Shown here piece after piece: positions 37,979 through 46,760 of a stretch of 64,000 bases of DNA. The stretch is from the NCBI GenBank assembly GCA_017548075.1, contig JAFYNL010000036.1, positions 1 to 64,000 on the forward strand, read 5' to 3'. Every line of letters begins with the position of its first letter. Within the stretch, counting starts at the first letter, position 1. The notes beneath the pieces are model-generated. The model saw nothing but the letters and a program-made list of their open reading frames with translations. It was not told the DNA's origin and did not search any database. This stretch comes from Bacteroidaceae bacterium (GTDB lineage: Bacteria > Bacteroidota > Bacteroidia > Bacteroidales > Bacteroidaceae). Position numbers and translations under genes: made by a program.

Positions 37979-39442
37979 TCATGGTTCAGGCGGAAGGAAG
38001 AGCTGAACTTCGCTCAACAAAGGACAACTGGAGGCACTATTGACAGTCACTCTGAGGGCTTGAACTTCCTTTTCCGGTAAGCGAAGCAACCGCTGAGGGC
38101 CAATTGTGGTGCCTGTTGCAATCCCTTCCCACTCTCCTTCTTTTGTAAGCGCTTCAACTTGGAAACTTTCTATGCGCTGCCCCAATTGGATGGGTTCGCA
38201 AAGACGAAGGCGATAGAGCGAGACTGGCTTTTTCAGAGTCATAGTCAGAGTGGCTTCGCGAACATCATCGTCCGTAGCCCAATAAGTCTTTCTGCCGCTC
38301 TTCGATACATTGCTTGCAGCAAAGCCTTTCCTTTCGTTTGTCGCCTTCCATGATTTGATGGCTTTTGCCTTCAAAGGACGGCTGAACTCCCTTTGCAAAG
38401 CCTCGCCAAAGGCCACCAATCGAGCCGAATCGATAGGATGAACCAGCCCTTCTTTCGTTGGCGGAACATTGAGAATGAGGTTTGCGCCCCTGCCCACAGA
38501 AGTATAATAGATGTCCATCAGTTGCTCAACTGTCTTCACCTTGTCATCCTCGCTCTGATGATAGAACCAGCCTGGCCGAATCGAGACATCCACCTCGGCA
38601 GGTATCCAATGTGTGCCACCAACATCGCCATGCTGAAGACCATAGTTCTTCGCATTGCCTGGAGCATAGTTGTTACGGTTCAGCGTCGCCCAGTTTGGAT
38701 CGCCCACAGAACCTTTTTCATTGCCACACCAACGCGCATCAGGACCTCCATCGCTAAAGATGCAAGCCATTGGCTGCCACTGACGAATCAGACTGTCGGT
38801 CGTTGCCCAATCATAGTAAGTCTTATTGTCTATGGTACGCTTCTCCCGCAAACCTCCATAGTAGCCGTCGCCGCCATTTGCACCATCCTGCCAGACCTCG
38901 AAGATAGGCCCATATCCGATGAGCAATTCCTTCAGCTGACCTCGGAAATAGTCGATATAGGCAGGCGAGCCATAGCGCATATCATGACGGTCCCAAGGCG
39001 AGAGATAGACACCGAACTTCAGGCCAGCCCGCTTGGCTTCCGCAGCCAACGAGCCCACTACATCGCCCTTGCCATCGAGCCAAGGGCTGTGAACCACACT
39101 ATAGTCCGTCAACTGGCTGGGCCAAAGGCAAAAACCATCATGATGCTTAGCCGTCAGCACCACACCCTTCATGCCCGCAGCCTTCAGCACCTCAACCCAT
39201 TGACGAGGATTGAACTTCGTGGGCATGAACTCATCTGGCGAAGCATCTCCATAGCCCCACTCCACATCCCTGTAAGTGGTCGTCGTAAAGTGGATGAAAG
39301 CATACATCTGCATATCATGCCAAGCAAGCTGCCGAGCCGTCGGCACAGGTCCGAATGGAGCCGGAGCATTGGATTTCTTCCCCGCAAAGCTGACATTAAA
39401 CGCAACCAAGAAAGAGAGGAGGAGAGAGAATTTCTTATTCAT
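37979..39442 (-). CDS. alpha-L-fucosidase (GH29) with discoidin-like C-terminus
   Basis: 487 residues with a signal peptide (about 1-20). The GH29 barrel shows KHHDGFCLWPS (99-109) and EVWQDGANGG (182-191), where D186 is the expected nucleophile of this retaining family. Residues about 375-484 resemble an F5/8 type C (discoidin) sugar-binding domain. It removes alpha-L-fucose from host glycans, outside the cytoplasm. It has its own -7 element at 39486-39493. There is no SusC/SusD pair nearby, so it is not part of a visible polysaccharide-utilisation locus. Confidence 0.93.
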   Translation of the reverse strand: MNKKFSLLLSFLVAFNVSFAGKKSNAPAPFGPVPTARQLAWHDMQMYAFIHFTTTTYRDVEWGYGDASPDEFMPTKFNPRQWVEVLKAAGMKGVVLTAKHHDGFCLWPSQLTDYSVVHSPWLDGKGDVVGSLAAEAKRAGLKFGVYLSPWDRHDMRYGSPAYIDYFRGQLKELLIGYGPIFEVWQDGANGGDGYYGGLREKRTIDNKTYYDWATTDSLIRQWQPMACIFSDGGPDARWCGNEKGSVGDPNWATLNRNNYAPGNAKNYGLQHGDVGGTHWIPAEVDVSIRPGWFYHQSEDDKVKTVEQLMDIYYTSVGRGANLILNVPPTKEGLVHPIDSARLVAFGEALQREFSRPLKAKAIKSWKATNERKGFAASNVSKSGRKTYWATDDDVREATLTMTLKKPVSLYRLRLCEPIQLGQRIESFQVEALTKEGEWEGIATGTTIGPQRLLRLPEKEVQALRVTVNSASSCPLLSEVQLFLPPEP

Positions 39443-39485
39443 TTTTCAGTATCTTTTGTCGTTTCTAATAATAGGAATCCTGCTG

Positions 39486-39493
39486 CAAAGATA
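39486..39493 (-). promoter_or_regulatory. -7 element of the fucosidase gene
   Basis: TATCTTTG on the minus strand, 43 nt upstream of the ATG. The nearest TTTG upstream gives a 23-nt spacer, longer than usual. Confidence 0.55.
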
Positions 39494-39561
39494 CGAAAAA
39501 GAATGTTTCAATCACACAAAAAGTCGTCGAAAAATGCAGCAAGATGAAATAGAAACAAACC

Positions 39562-40812
39562 TTATCCCTTTTTAATCGCAAAGGTTTCCCCGTCGTGCAG
39601 TCTAACTACAGGCCAATCTTTGTCGAAAATCTTGACAAAATCATCTGGCTTGTCAGTATGAATAGGAATAATTCCACTAGGTTGAAGCAAGGGAAAAAGT
39701 TCTCCGAGGCTCTTCATATCACAATGCCCGCTTGTATGCATATAAAGATAGTCTTTTCCTAATGAGTCGGCAAGTTTTGGGTTATAGGCATCACAATCCT
39801 CATTTACATATCCTTTCCACATCGATAGATACTTCTGCTTCTCGCCTGACAGTCGCTCAATCAAATGGTTGAACCTTTCATTTGCAGAAGCGATGAGCAC
39901 GCATCCCTTTTGCTCCAATAGGTATTGGAATTTGTTCGCCATTCGAAATTCCCCATCTTCGTTATATTGAAGTACTAACGGTTCGTATTCCTCACTATAT
40001 TTATACATCTGAGATTTACCCCAAATAGGGTCTCGTCCAATTACAATATCCATTATCCGTTTCTGATAACAGCTGACTATGAACGGTCGCCCAACTCTTG
40101 ATGCAGCATGATACAGAGCAAACAGACGGTCTATATTGGTGGAAGAGAGGTAGACAATATTATTTTTATGCTCTCTGAAAGCTGCTTCGAACTGACGTTG
40201 CAACTCATGCTCTGATTGGCTTGTAGCCTCAGGTCGAGCGATGTTGGTCCCTTCGCAAACCACATAATTCACCTGTCCGATATACTTCTTGATGACATTT
40301 GGTAGCGTTTTGCTTCTGAATCCATGAGTGCGGAAGTCACCAGTATGGAAAACACTTACGTTATCTGCTGTGATTTTGAAAGCGGATGCATCGAAAGCAG
40401 AATGGTCAGCAACGATTGGCATGATGGTGAAAGGGCCGAAGGAGAATTCCACACCTGGAGAAAAGGTGTTCACAGACTTCAATCGTTCTGCCATCTGTTT
40501 CTGCTTCTCAACGACTGAGGACAAATGTTTGGAGGCTAATTGTTGAATCTCTCGTCCTACTTTGCTCATATAAATGGGCAAAGATTTAGGCAATTCTGTA
40601 ATATGCCCAATATGGTCGCCATGATAGTGTGTTATGAGCAATGCACTTTTGGAGAGGTCGCCATGAGTTAGTCTCTCTATCTGTAAGGGTTTCGACTTTT
40701 GAGCGCTTTGCAACTGTTCACCATAATCGACAAACAGCCGCCAGCCCTCATGCTCGTATTCTGTAACACAGCCACCTATCTGGTCTGTGCCGCGATGAAT
40801 AGTTATGGTCAT
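39562..40812 (-). CDS. RNase J-like metallo-beta-lactamase-fold hydrolase
   Basis: 416 residues with the MBL zinc motif HYHGDH (62-67), then DHSAF, HTGDFRTHG and a late SGHCDMKSL segment that resembles the extra motifs of beta-CASP nucleases such as RNase J. The YLSSTNIDRL and CVLIASANERF regions would form the CASP-like insert. Predicted cytoplasmic nuclease or phosphodiesterase acting on RNA or DNA; the substrate is unknown. It begins 4 nt after the stop of a PD-(D/E)XK-like gene, so the two form an operon. Confidence 0.75.
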   Translation of the reverse strand: MTITIHRGTDQIGGCVTEYEHEGWRLFVDYGEQLQSAQKSKPLQIERLTHGDLSKSALLITHYHGDHIGHITELPKSLPIYMSKVGREIQQLASKHLSSVVEKQKQMAERLKSVNTFSPGVEFSFGPFTIMPIVADHSAFDASAFKITADNVSVFHTGDFRTHGFRSKTLPNVIKKYIGQVNYVVCEGTNIARPEATSQSEHELQRQFEAAFREHKNNIVYLSSTNIDRLFALYHAASRVGRPFIVSCYQKRIMDIVIGRDPIWGKSQMYKYSEEYEPLVLQYNEDGEFRMANKFQYLLEQKGCVLIASANERFNHLIERLSGEKQKYLSMWKGYVNEDCDAYNPKLADSLGKDYLYMHTSGHCDMKSLGELFPLLQPSGIIPIHTDKPDDFVKIFDKDWPVVRLHDGETFAIKKG

Positions 40813-40816
40813 AGAA

Positions 40817-41518
40817 TTAGTTTGTTGCCTTAGTAATTACAAACTCTGCTTTTTTGTTTTTTGACAAAAAGAATGGAATTATATTTAACTTTTTCATGAG
40901 TTTATGTAAATAGATACGATCTTTATCCATGTACTCGTCATATTGCTTTTCTCCTTCAAAAACCAATGGAGCAGCTTTAAGTTCATATGATTGTGGTATA
41001 TTAAAATCACAAAAAAGTTTCTCTTTACATACAGTCCTTAGATAAGTATATCCCTCTAGTACACAGCGAAGCATAGATTCTGGTCTTTTACAATCTTTCT
41101 TCTTTAGTTCAAAAATATATACGCTCTTTTCTTGTTCATTAATTGCCAACAAATCTATTTCTCCCTCCTTGTCTTTTAGACGATTTTTTAGAGGTATTTG
41201 ATAATCTTTAATGATAAGTCCATCGCTAAATGTCCCTTGATTAAAAATCTTTATAGCAATATTCTTTTCTGAATCTTCTTTTCCTTTTCCTAAAGTCCCC
41301 TTATGGTGACGATTATATGAACTTTCTCTTATGTGTAACTTTATTTCTGACAATTTTTCTATATTATTCAGGAGCCATTCAGCTATAATCTCTGTATATA
41401 ACTCATTTTTTCTTGTTTCACCACTATAATTTAGCATGCCCACGTTATAAAAGGACTTCATTTCTTTTGAAGCTTCTTCACACCAATTAATGATTTGTTC
41501 TTTAGTATAGTACCTCAT
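40817..41518 (-). CDS. predicted PD-(D/E)XK-fold nuclease-like protein
   Basis: 233 residues with no family I can name. An EIDLLAI...VYIFELKKKD pattern (E120/D122, then E137-L-K139) is the catalytic core signature of the PD-(D/E)XK superfamily, and an upstream NELYTEIIAEWL helix offers the usual extra glutamate. It has its own -7 box (TATCTTTG at 41563-41556) and forms an operon with the MBL-fold gene. AT-rich codons (AAA, ATA, TTT) compared with nearby housekeeping genes suggest acquisition by transfer. A restriction- or defence-like role is inferred. Confidence 0.65.
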   Translation of the reverse strand: MRYYTKEQIINWCEEASKEMKSFYNVGMLNYSGETRKNELYTEIIAEWLLNNIEKLSEIKLHIRESSYNRHHKGTLGKGKEDSEKNIAIKIFNQGTFSDGLIIKDYQIPLKNRLKDKEGEIDLLAINEQEKSVYIFELKKKDCKRPESMLRCVLEGYTYLRTVCKEKLFCDFNIPQSYELKAAPLVFEGEKQYDEYMDKDRIYLHKLMKKLNIIPFFLSKNKKAEFVITKATN

Positions 41519-41555
41519 GATTCTATTTGTTTTATTGAATTATTATTTCTCGCTA

Positions 41556-41563
41556 CAAAGATA
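41556..41563 (-). promoter_or_regulatory. -7 element for the PD-(D/E)XK/MBL operon
   Basis: TATCTTTG on the minus strand, 38 nt before the ATG at 41518. No distinct -33 TTTG is seen. Confidence 0.55.
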
Positions 41564-41601
41564 GCTATATTCTCTGATAATTTGATGAAATCATTGATTT
41601 T

Positions 41602-41814
41602 TCAACGACATTCCATTGGTTCTAGTTTTAGGATAACTATTTGTGTGTCTGCGCCATATCTTTTCGGCATATCACCAACAAGTTGTCTGACTCTTGCCAA
41701 GGCTTCTGTTTCACTTGCGCTATGCAGGTTTATCAATGCAGCCGATGTGTGAACCAAAGTACACAATCTTCCTGCCATAAAGCCATACTCTACTCTAAAC
41801 ATTCTTACACTCAT
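41602..41814 (-). CDS. small protein of unknown function
   Basis: 70 residues (or 66 from the internal ATG at 41802). No recognised domain. A basic C-terminal half (RVRQLVGDMPKRYGADTQIVILKL) could form a small alpha/beta fold. Its start lies inside the 3' end of the upstream gene (20-nt overlap), suggesting coupled translation. It is last in the sigma factor/DnaE-WG transcription unit. Without homologues its reality rests on the overlap and strand. Confidence 0.5.
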   Translation of the reverse strand: MSVRMFRVEYGFMAGRLCTLVHTSAALINLHSASETEALARVRQLVGDMPKRYGADTQIVILKLEPMECR

Positions 41815-42253
41815 GATTCTTTCTTATTAATTCTGCATTTTCATTTAATTCTTTACATTCGTCAAATTCAAATTTGGGTTGGCAGAGGGAGCTAATCGCA
41901 TCCATCTGCTTCCAATATTCTTCCAGTTCTTGTTCCAGGCCTTCCGAACTTAAGGAAACCATTTTACCTAATGACATATTCATTAGATACTTTGCAGCCA
42001 TCTTGCTTAAACCCATTTCTTCACTAATCCTTCTGACCGCTTCTTCTGGGAACAAAGAACTTTTTATTATTCGGACGAGGTTATCTATTTGAAGACGGCC
42101 TTCATCAATCTGGCATTTCAGTTCTTTAAGAATTCTTACTTTGTTTGCGATTGCTTTGCATACTTCATTAAAGTTCTCGTCAAGAAGTTGATAGAAATCT
42201 ATCTTGGTTATTAGCGTGGATTCCCCACCTTTGTTTCTGATTGTTGTTTCCAT
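41795..42253 (-). CDS. hypothetical helical protein
   Basis: 152 residues, predicted mostly alpha-helical and charged (FNEVCKAIANKVRILKELK; LEQELEEYWKQMDAIS). A segment RRISEEMGLSKMAAKYLMN could be a helix-turn-helix, but I cannot assign a family. It lies 31 nt downstream of the metallophosphoesterase gene in the same direction and overlaps the following small gene, so it is part of the same unit. Confidence 0.6.
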   Translation of the reverse strand: METTIRNKGGESTLITKIDFYQLLDENFNEVCKAIANKVRILKELKCQIDEGRLQIDNLVRIIKSSLFPEEAVRRISEEMGLSKMAAKYLMNMSLGKMVSLSSEGLEQELEEYWKQMDAISSLCQPKFEFDECKELNENAELIRKNHECKNV

Positions 42254-42284
42254 ATTATATACTCTTTAGTTTTGAACTTTGCTA

Positions 42285-43043
42285 TTATTGATATGTTTCC
42301 GTATCAAATATGTTCCCCTTGCTTGTTAGCAGGAATGCCCTACGACAATCCAGGCAAGCATATTGTTCTGTAATGACTGGCCCAGATTCCTGTTGGGTGT
42401 GGCCAAAGATTTGATATACATCTGGTATCCTTTCCTGCATATACTGGTGGTCAGAGACATCAGCCCAAACAGGCGATGGATAACTGGCATAGCCCCAACG
42501 TGAAACGGAAATATCCATTAGACCATTGAAAACAAAATCGTAAAGACTCTCTTCTGTTATCAGTTTGTCATTGAGAGATTTGCAGATGTCATACACATCA
42601 TTTGGGTTGGCTTCTGGCATTCTGTACCTTAGCCAACCTATATCTACACCAGCATGAGTGAAGAGGAAATCCTTCTCTTCTGTCCTTATTGTCATAGCTA
42701 GTTTGAACAATGACAGATTCTCGCAGAAGAGTTGATGAATCTTCTCAAAGCGTCCTTTGTCTTTACGGCTGCTATTCATGTCCTTGTCAAAGTAATGGAT
42801 GTCGTGATTGCCCAATAGTAGGGTTACCTTGTCCATATTGGCTTTCTTGAAATCAAGGATTTCCTTGAAATTCGCAAGAGCTTCACTTGGAAGGATTTCC
42901 TCGTAATATGTATATGGGTCAAGATAGTCTCCAAGGAAAATCACAGGCAAGTCAGGATACTTCCTTGTGGCTGATATCCAGAACAAACGTCCATGGATGT
43001 CAGGTATAATCAACAATATCGGTTTATTCTCTTTTTGTTTCAT
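42285..43043 (-). CDS. calcineurin-like metallophosphoesterase
   Basis: 252 residues from the chosen start MKQKENKPILLIIPDIHGR, 10 nt after the upstream stop. Alternative ATGs at 43064 or 43070 would overlap the upstream gene slightly; the longest frame (to 43205) overlaps it by 150 bp and is unlikely. Metal-binding motifs are complete: PDIHG (14-18), GDYLD (38-42), GNHD (78-81), FTHAGVD and FGHTQQ. Such enzymes hydrolyse nucleotides, protein phosphates or nucleic-acid ends. It follows the DnaE-WG fusion in one operon, so a nucleotide or DNA-end substrate is plausible. Confidence 0.8.
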   Translation of the reverse strand: MKQKENKPILLIIPDIHGRLFWISATRKYPDLPVIFLGDYLDPYTYYEEILPSEALANFKEILDFKKANMDKVTLLLGNHDIHYFDKDMNSSRKDKGRFEKIHQLFCENLSLFKLAMTIRTEEKDFLFTHAGVDIGWLRYRMPEANPNDVYDICKSLNDKLITEESLYDFVFNGLMDISVSRWGYASYPSPVWADVSDHQYMQERIPDVYQIFGHTQQESGPVITEQYACLDCRRAFLLTSKGNIFDTETYQ

Positions 43044-43053
43044 GTGAGTAATC

Positions 43054-44559
43054 CTATACGTCATTCCCATTTTTATCAATAAAATGATAATCTCCAAAAC
43101 GACTAGTCTGCACTCTAGCTTTTCCTTTAATGAAAAAAAGTACATTACTCCATTTACATGGTAGCACCACTTTACCCATTTTATCAATGAAACCCCACTT
43201 TCCATTAGAATCCATTATTCCTGCCCATCCTTCGGAGAAAGAGTTGACTCCTTCCCACTGACATGGAATTATAACCTTCCCCGTCTTATCTATAAATCCC
43301 CATTTGCCTTCGGAGTCTTGAACACCAGCTAAGCCTTCGCGAAAAACATATGCTCGATTCCATATGCATGGAATTATCATTTTACCAGTTTTGTCAATGT
43401 AACCCCATTTGCCATTGATATCTTGTACTCCAACCAAACCTTCATAATAAGCTGAATTAACAAATTTCCACTGATAAGGTATTACCAATTTACCCTTCTG
43501 GTCTATGAATCCCCACTTTCCATTAAAGTCTTGTACCCCTGCCAAGCCTTCGGAGAAGAATAAGGCATCTTTCCATTGACAAGGAATCACAACTTTTCCT
43601 CTTTGGTCAATGAAACCCCATTTACCATCAGAAACCTGTAGCAATACGATTCGATCATTCATATCATAAAACATATACTTTTCTATTACTCGACTGACTG
43701 CGTGAGCTTTCAGGAAAGCTTTGGGATTGCTGACAAGCACGCCCCATACCCTTTCTGCCTCTTCTATAGTGAGGTCTTTGAGGTTGGCAAAAAGTTCATT
43801 TTTGTAAGCCTCTACTTGCTCTACATCTCCTCTTTGAATAGAACGTCGAATATGGTTTCTTTCAACAGCCGTGCATCTAAAGCAGTCTTTTAGAATGTCG
43901 AGCATCTGTTCCTGATAAGCCAATAAGCCAAAGGTGGGAGCCATTATCTTGTCAAGTTGCACGATTCCTGTTGGCTTCCATTCTTCTTTACCTTCTTTCC
44001 GTCGAACATAACTGTCGAACAAATTCATTGTTTCTGGAAAACTGAGAGCATAACGGGCAATCTCGTCATCAAGGTCATTTGGTATCTGCCTCTCTATCTT
44101 TTTGTTCAGATAGGGCGAAGGATTAACATCTTGAAACAGGCAACTTCTCACGGAAGCAATATCAAAGTCCTTTTCGTTTGCAACAAGAACTTCTTCAACT
44201 CTATTCATAAATTCGCCAAAGCGAGAGCTCTCGATGTCGAACTGGAACTTTGGGGGCTCATCGTTCACGAATCGTTCTGCATGAAGTCCATACTTTATTG
44301 GGTCTATCTCCGTTAGTCCTAAGCAATAGCAAATTATGGATGAGGAGACTCCTCCACGAGCCCAATAGTTTATATCTTTCAACGATTGCCTGAAAATCCA
44401 GAAGGCCATCAAATAATAATCTACATATACCTCATTGATGATATATGCCAGTTCCCATATAATTCTTCGTTTAGTCAAATCATCAGGTTTTTCTCCATAG
44501 CGCCACTTGATGCCTGCTCCAACGAGTCCTTTCAATAAGTCTGTGTGTGTCTTTTCCAT
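43054..44559 (-). CDS. degenerate DnaE-like (Pol III alpha) domain fused to WG repeats
   Basis: 501 residues. Residues about 8-115 track the Pol III alpha region: RRIIWELAYI, then YWARGGVSSSIICYCLGLTEIDPIKYGLHAERF, whose GRGS-AAG-like loop and IDPxxYGLxxERF block are characteristic. The following catalytic PDFDID segment reads KFQFDIESS, so the first metal-binding aspartate is replaced. Residues about 200-290 (APTFGLLAYQEQML, IRRSIQRGD, NPKAFLKAHAVSR) follow the later EPTYGIxxYQEQ...RRAMGKK...FNKSHAxAY blocks. The intervening polymerase region is much shortened and there is no PHP domain. Residues 310-501 are six WG repeats (KWGFIDxxGKxVIPCQW, period 35-36). Probably not a polymerase; may be a DNA-binding or decoy protein. 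Second downstream of the sigma factor in its operon. Confidence 0.72.
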   Translation of the reverse strand: MEKTHTDLLKGLVGAGIKWRYGEKPDDLTKRRIIWELAYIINEVYVDYYLMAFWIFRQSLKDINYWARGGVSSSIICYCLGLTEIDPIKYGLHAERFVNDEPPKFQFDIESSRFGEFMNRVEEVLVANEKDFDIASVRSCLFQDVNPSPYLNKKIERQIPNDLDDEIARYALSFPETMNLFDSYVRRKEGKEEWKPTGIVQLDKIMAPTFGLLAYQEQMLDILKDCFRCTAVERNHIRRSIQRGDVEQVEAYKNELFANLKDLTIEEAERVWGVLVSNPKAFLKAHAVSRVIEKYMFYDMNDRIVLLQVSDGKWGFIDQRGKVVIPCQWKDALFFSEGLAGVQDFNGKWGFIDQKGKLVIPYQWKFVNSAYYEGLVGVQDINGKWGYIDKTGKMIIPCIWNRAYVFREGLAGVQDSEGKWGFIDKTGKVIIPCQWEGVNSFSEGWAGIMDSNGKWGFIDKMGKVVLPCKWSNVLFFIKGKARVQTSRFGDYHFIDKNGNDV

Positions 44560-44571
44560 ATTGTTTGTGTT

Positions 44572-45030
44572 TTATTGTTCAGTAATATCAATGCCGTTTC
44601 TCCAGTCCTTCCGCACCAATCGGCGGAAAGACTTTTTGTTGCTGCAAATCAGACGGATTCGGAGACGAAAGCGCAAGCGGTCGTTCAGTTCATAGAGCCA
44701 GCCGTGATTGGTCTCGAAGCACTCTGCCACATTGCGTTCCATATATTCATACTGCTCGGAAGTGAGTTGCTCGCCTGTGCGAAGATTGAGAAGAATGTAG
44801 TAATCTATGTGGCCCGTTTGTTGAGGGCGCTCGTGGAGCCAGGTTGAGAAGAGTGTGAGGAACTCTTCGTCGGATTCATCCTCCTGCTTCAGTTCCACAG
44901 CTTCGAAGCCGTCATTATCTGCCAGATACTCTACTTCATCGGGGCTGAAGATGCGTTTGTTCTTGACTTTAAGTTGTTCGAGGTACTTACGGAATTCTGT
45001 TTTGTTGGTTGCGAGTGTCGATGTTATCAT
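44572..45030 (-). CDS. hypothetical protein between sigma factor and DnaE-WG genes
   Basis: 152 residues, not recognised. The N-terminal half is charged and helical (KTEFRKYLEQLKVKNKR; EAVELKQEDESDEEFL). The C-terminal half is basic (DRLRFRLRIRLICSNKKSFRRLVRKDWR). It starts 11 nt after the sigma factor stop and ends 12 nt before the DnaE-WG start, so it is translated from the same message and probably works with them. Confidence 0.6.
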   Translation of the reverse strand: MITSTLATNKTEFRKYLEQLKVKNKRIFSPDEVEYLADNDGFEAVELKQEDESDEEFLTLFSTWLHERPQQTGHIDYYILLNLRTGEQLTSEQYEYMERNVAECFETNHGWLYELNDRLRFRLRIRLICSNKKSFRRLVRKDWRNGIDITEQ

Positions 45031-45041
45031 ATCTGTATTAT

Positions 45042-45668
45042 TTATAAGTTATTTATTCCCATTACACGAAGTTTTCTGATAGCCTTTTCTCTAATCTGGC
45101 GGACTCTTTCTCGACTCAGTTCCAAGCCTTCGCCAATCTCTTCGAGTGTCATTTCCGACTGACCATTAAGGCCGAAGGTTCGTTCAATGATGAGTCTCTC
45201 TCGTTCGCCAAGCAAGCTAAGGGCATGATTCATTTCGATTGAAAGGCTTTCGCTGGTCTGATTTACAGGAGTGATAAGTGAATCAGGTGAAGGCAGTTCG
45301 TTGAGGAGTCGGCGAGCAAGATGTCTTTGTTCTGCTGCAAGAGCATGAAGAATCCTTTCGCGAATCCACCAAACCGCATAAGTAATGAACTTGAGACCGC
45401 GCTTTTCGTCGAACTTCTCGGCTGCCTTTATCAGACCTACATTGCCTTCGTTGATAAGATCGGGCAGAGAGAGCCCTTGGTCCTGGTACTGTCTGGCCAC
45501 ACAAACAACGAAGCGAAGATTGGCTCGAACCAACTTGTCGAGAGCTTTACGATCTCCTTCGTGAATCTTCTTCGAGAGTTCTACTTCCTGTTTCTGAGAA
45601 AGGAGAGGTTCGCTACTGATTTCCTGAAGATACTTCTCGAGTGATAGAGTTTTACGTTCTTTCATCAT
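45042..45668 (-). CDS. short sigma-70 family factor lacking region 3
   Basis: 208 residues, against about 287 for the Bacteroidetes housekeeping sigma. Region 1.2 (SLEKYLQEISSEPLLS), the region 2 core (ANLRFVVCVARQYQDQGLSLPDLINEGNVGL, read in parts, and TYAVWWIRERIL) and region 4 (LGERERLIIERTFGL; MTLEEIGEGLELSRERVRQI) are well kept. About 75 residues that would be region 3 are missing, replaced by a short linker after the conserved ALAAEQ. It probably directs RNA polymerase to a small set of promoters. It heads the unit with the DnaE-WG fusion. The 152-bp gap upstream is AT-rich with an (AT)n run and no clear consensus promoter, consistent with special control. Confidence 0.85.
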   Translation of the reverse strand: MMKERKTLSLEKYLQEISSEPLLSQKQEVELSKKIHEGDRKALDKLVRANLRFVVCVARQYQDQGLSLPDLINEGNVGLIKAAEKFDEKRGLKFITYAVWWIRERILHALAAEQRHLARRLLNELPSPDSLITPVNQTSESLSIEMNHALSLLGERERLIIERTFGLNGQSEMTLEEIGEGLELSRERVRQIREKAIRKLRVMGINNL

Positions 45669-45820
45669 ACATTTAATATATTTATAAGAGGGTTTTCAGA
45701 ATGGTCCCCCATATATATATATCTTTATACGATGAAAAACATTAAAAAAGCGGCATTTTTGCCACTTAATATGCAAAAACGCCGCAGAAGAGAGGTGATT
45801 TTAATGTATTTTTTCAAGAA

Positions 45821-46747
45821 CTATTTCTTAATCCAAGGATATCTTCTCAACACTTCCTCCTTTGATATAATAAAATCTTTGTACAAACCATATCCCATTA
45901 AACAAGAGATGAAGAATTTACAATTATCAACAGAAGACATATCGTTTTCTAAAACTTGTGTTAAATTTTCACTATATGGTTTGTAATTAGCCAAAAGATA
46001 CATAAAGTCACATTCTTCTTCAACATTAGGAAGCTTACCATTTACAAAAAGATGTTCCAATCCTTTTACTAATCCCATTTGAAATTTTTGATACAACACT
46101 TGTATCATATCTTTTTGAACTTTTAATACCACATCTCTATTAGAAACAAAAGACTCGAAATCTTTCATGTGTTTAGCCAAACCGGCAGAACCTTTTAATG
46201 AATTCTCGCCTTGTTTCACTTCAATCAAACACATCTTCACGACTCGTCTTCTATGATCCATGTGTCCCCACTTAAAAGCAATGATATCAGCTCTACCATC
46301 AAACGACCTGTCTTCCCATTCTATATCAGCAATAAAGAAATCCGTATCTTCTGCATTCACCGAAAAATTGTTCTCATACGCGACACGTTGTTGAATTTCT
46401 TTTTCACCTAATTTCCGAGCAATATTTTCTTCGTACCAATCTATCGCTCGCTTTGCTTTGCATATATATAATTCAAGTCCTTCTATTGTTGGTGTAGGCA
46501 CAATTATAGGGCTTGCCAATTTTCTGCTTGGTTTGGAAATATATTTATGGTCTAATTCCTTTAGTGACACATCATTATTATTGGGGTCATTAATTGTAAG
46601 TAGTTTTCCCCCTCTATAATAGATAATAACACTCTTCCCTCTTAATTCAACATCAAGAGAAGGGTCATGCTTCACCTGTTCTATTATTTCATAGAACTGA
46701 CCACCTTTGAGAAATTCTTTCAAAAAATCTTCATTTAATTGTCTCAT
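45821..46747 (-). CDS. predicted PD-(D/E)XK-fold protein downstream of WYL regulator
   Basis: 308 residues. Residues 150-180 (DGRADIIAF...KMCLIEVKQGENS) carry D154 and E176-V-K178, the core signature of the PD-(D/E)XK nuclease superfamily. The rest is helical and not recognised. It lies 13 nt after the WYL regulator, so the two are an operon. AT-rich codons suggest horizontal origin. Likely a nuclease or nuclease-derived DNA-binding protein; no substrate can be proposed. Confidence 0.65.
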   Translation of the reverse strand: MRQLNEDFLKEFLKGGQFYEIIEQVKHDPSLDVELRGKSVIIYYRGGKLLTINDPNNNDVSLKELDHKYISKPSRKLASPIIVPTPTIEGLELYICKAKRAIDWYEENIARKLGEKEIQQRVAYENNFSVNAEDTDFFIADIEWEDRSFDGRADIIAFKWGHMDHRRRVVKMCLIEVKQGENSLKGSAGLAKHMKDFESFVSNRDVVLKVQKDMIQVLYQKFQMGLVKGLEHLFVNGKLPNVEEECDFMYLLANYKPYSENLTQVLENDMSSVDNCKFFISCLMGYGLYKDFIISKEEVLRRYPWIKK

Positions 46748-46760
46748 AATATTAATTGTT

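Noticed and set aside
22713..39442. Polysaccharide utilisation locus
   Set aside because: Several glycosidases occur, but there is no SusC/SusD pair or hybrid two-component/anti-sigma regulator, so a PUL is not supported.
38393..39547. 384-codon + strand frame opposite the fucosidase
   Set aside because: Shadow of the GH29 gene, whose catalytic motifs and signal peptide are intact on the minus strand.
43044..43205. N-terminal extension of the metallophosphoesterase
   Set aside because: It would overlap the conserved C-terminal WG region of the upstream gene by 150 bp and adds no family-typical sequence.
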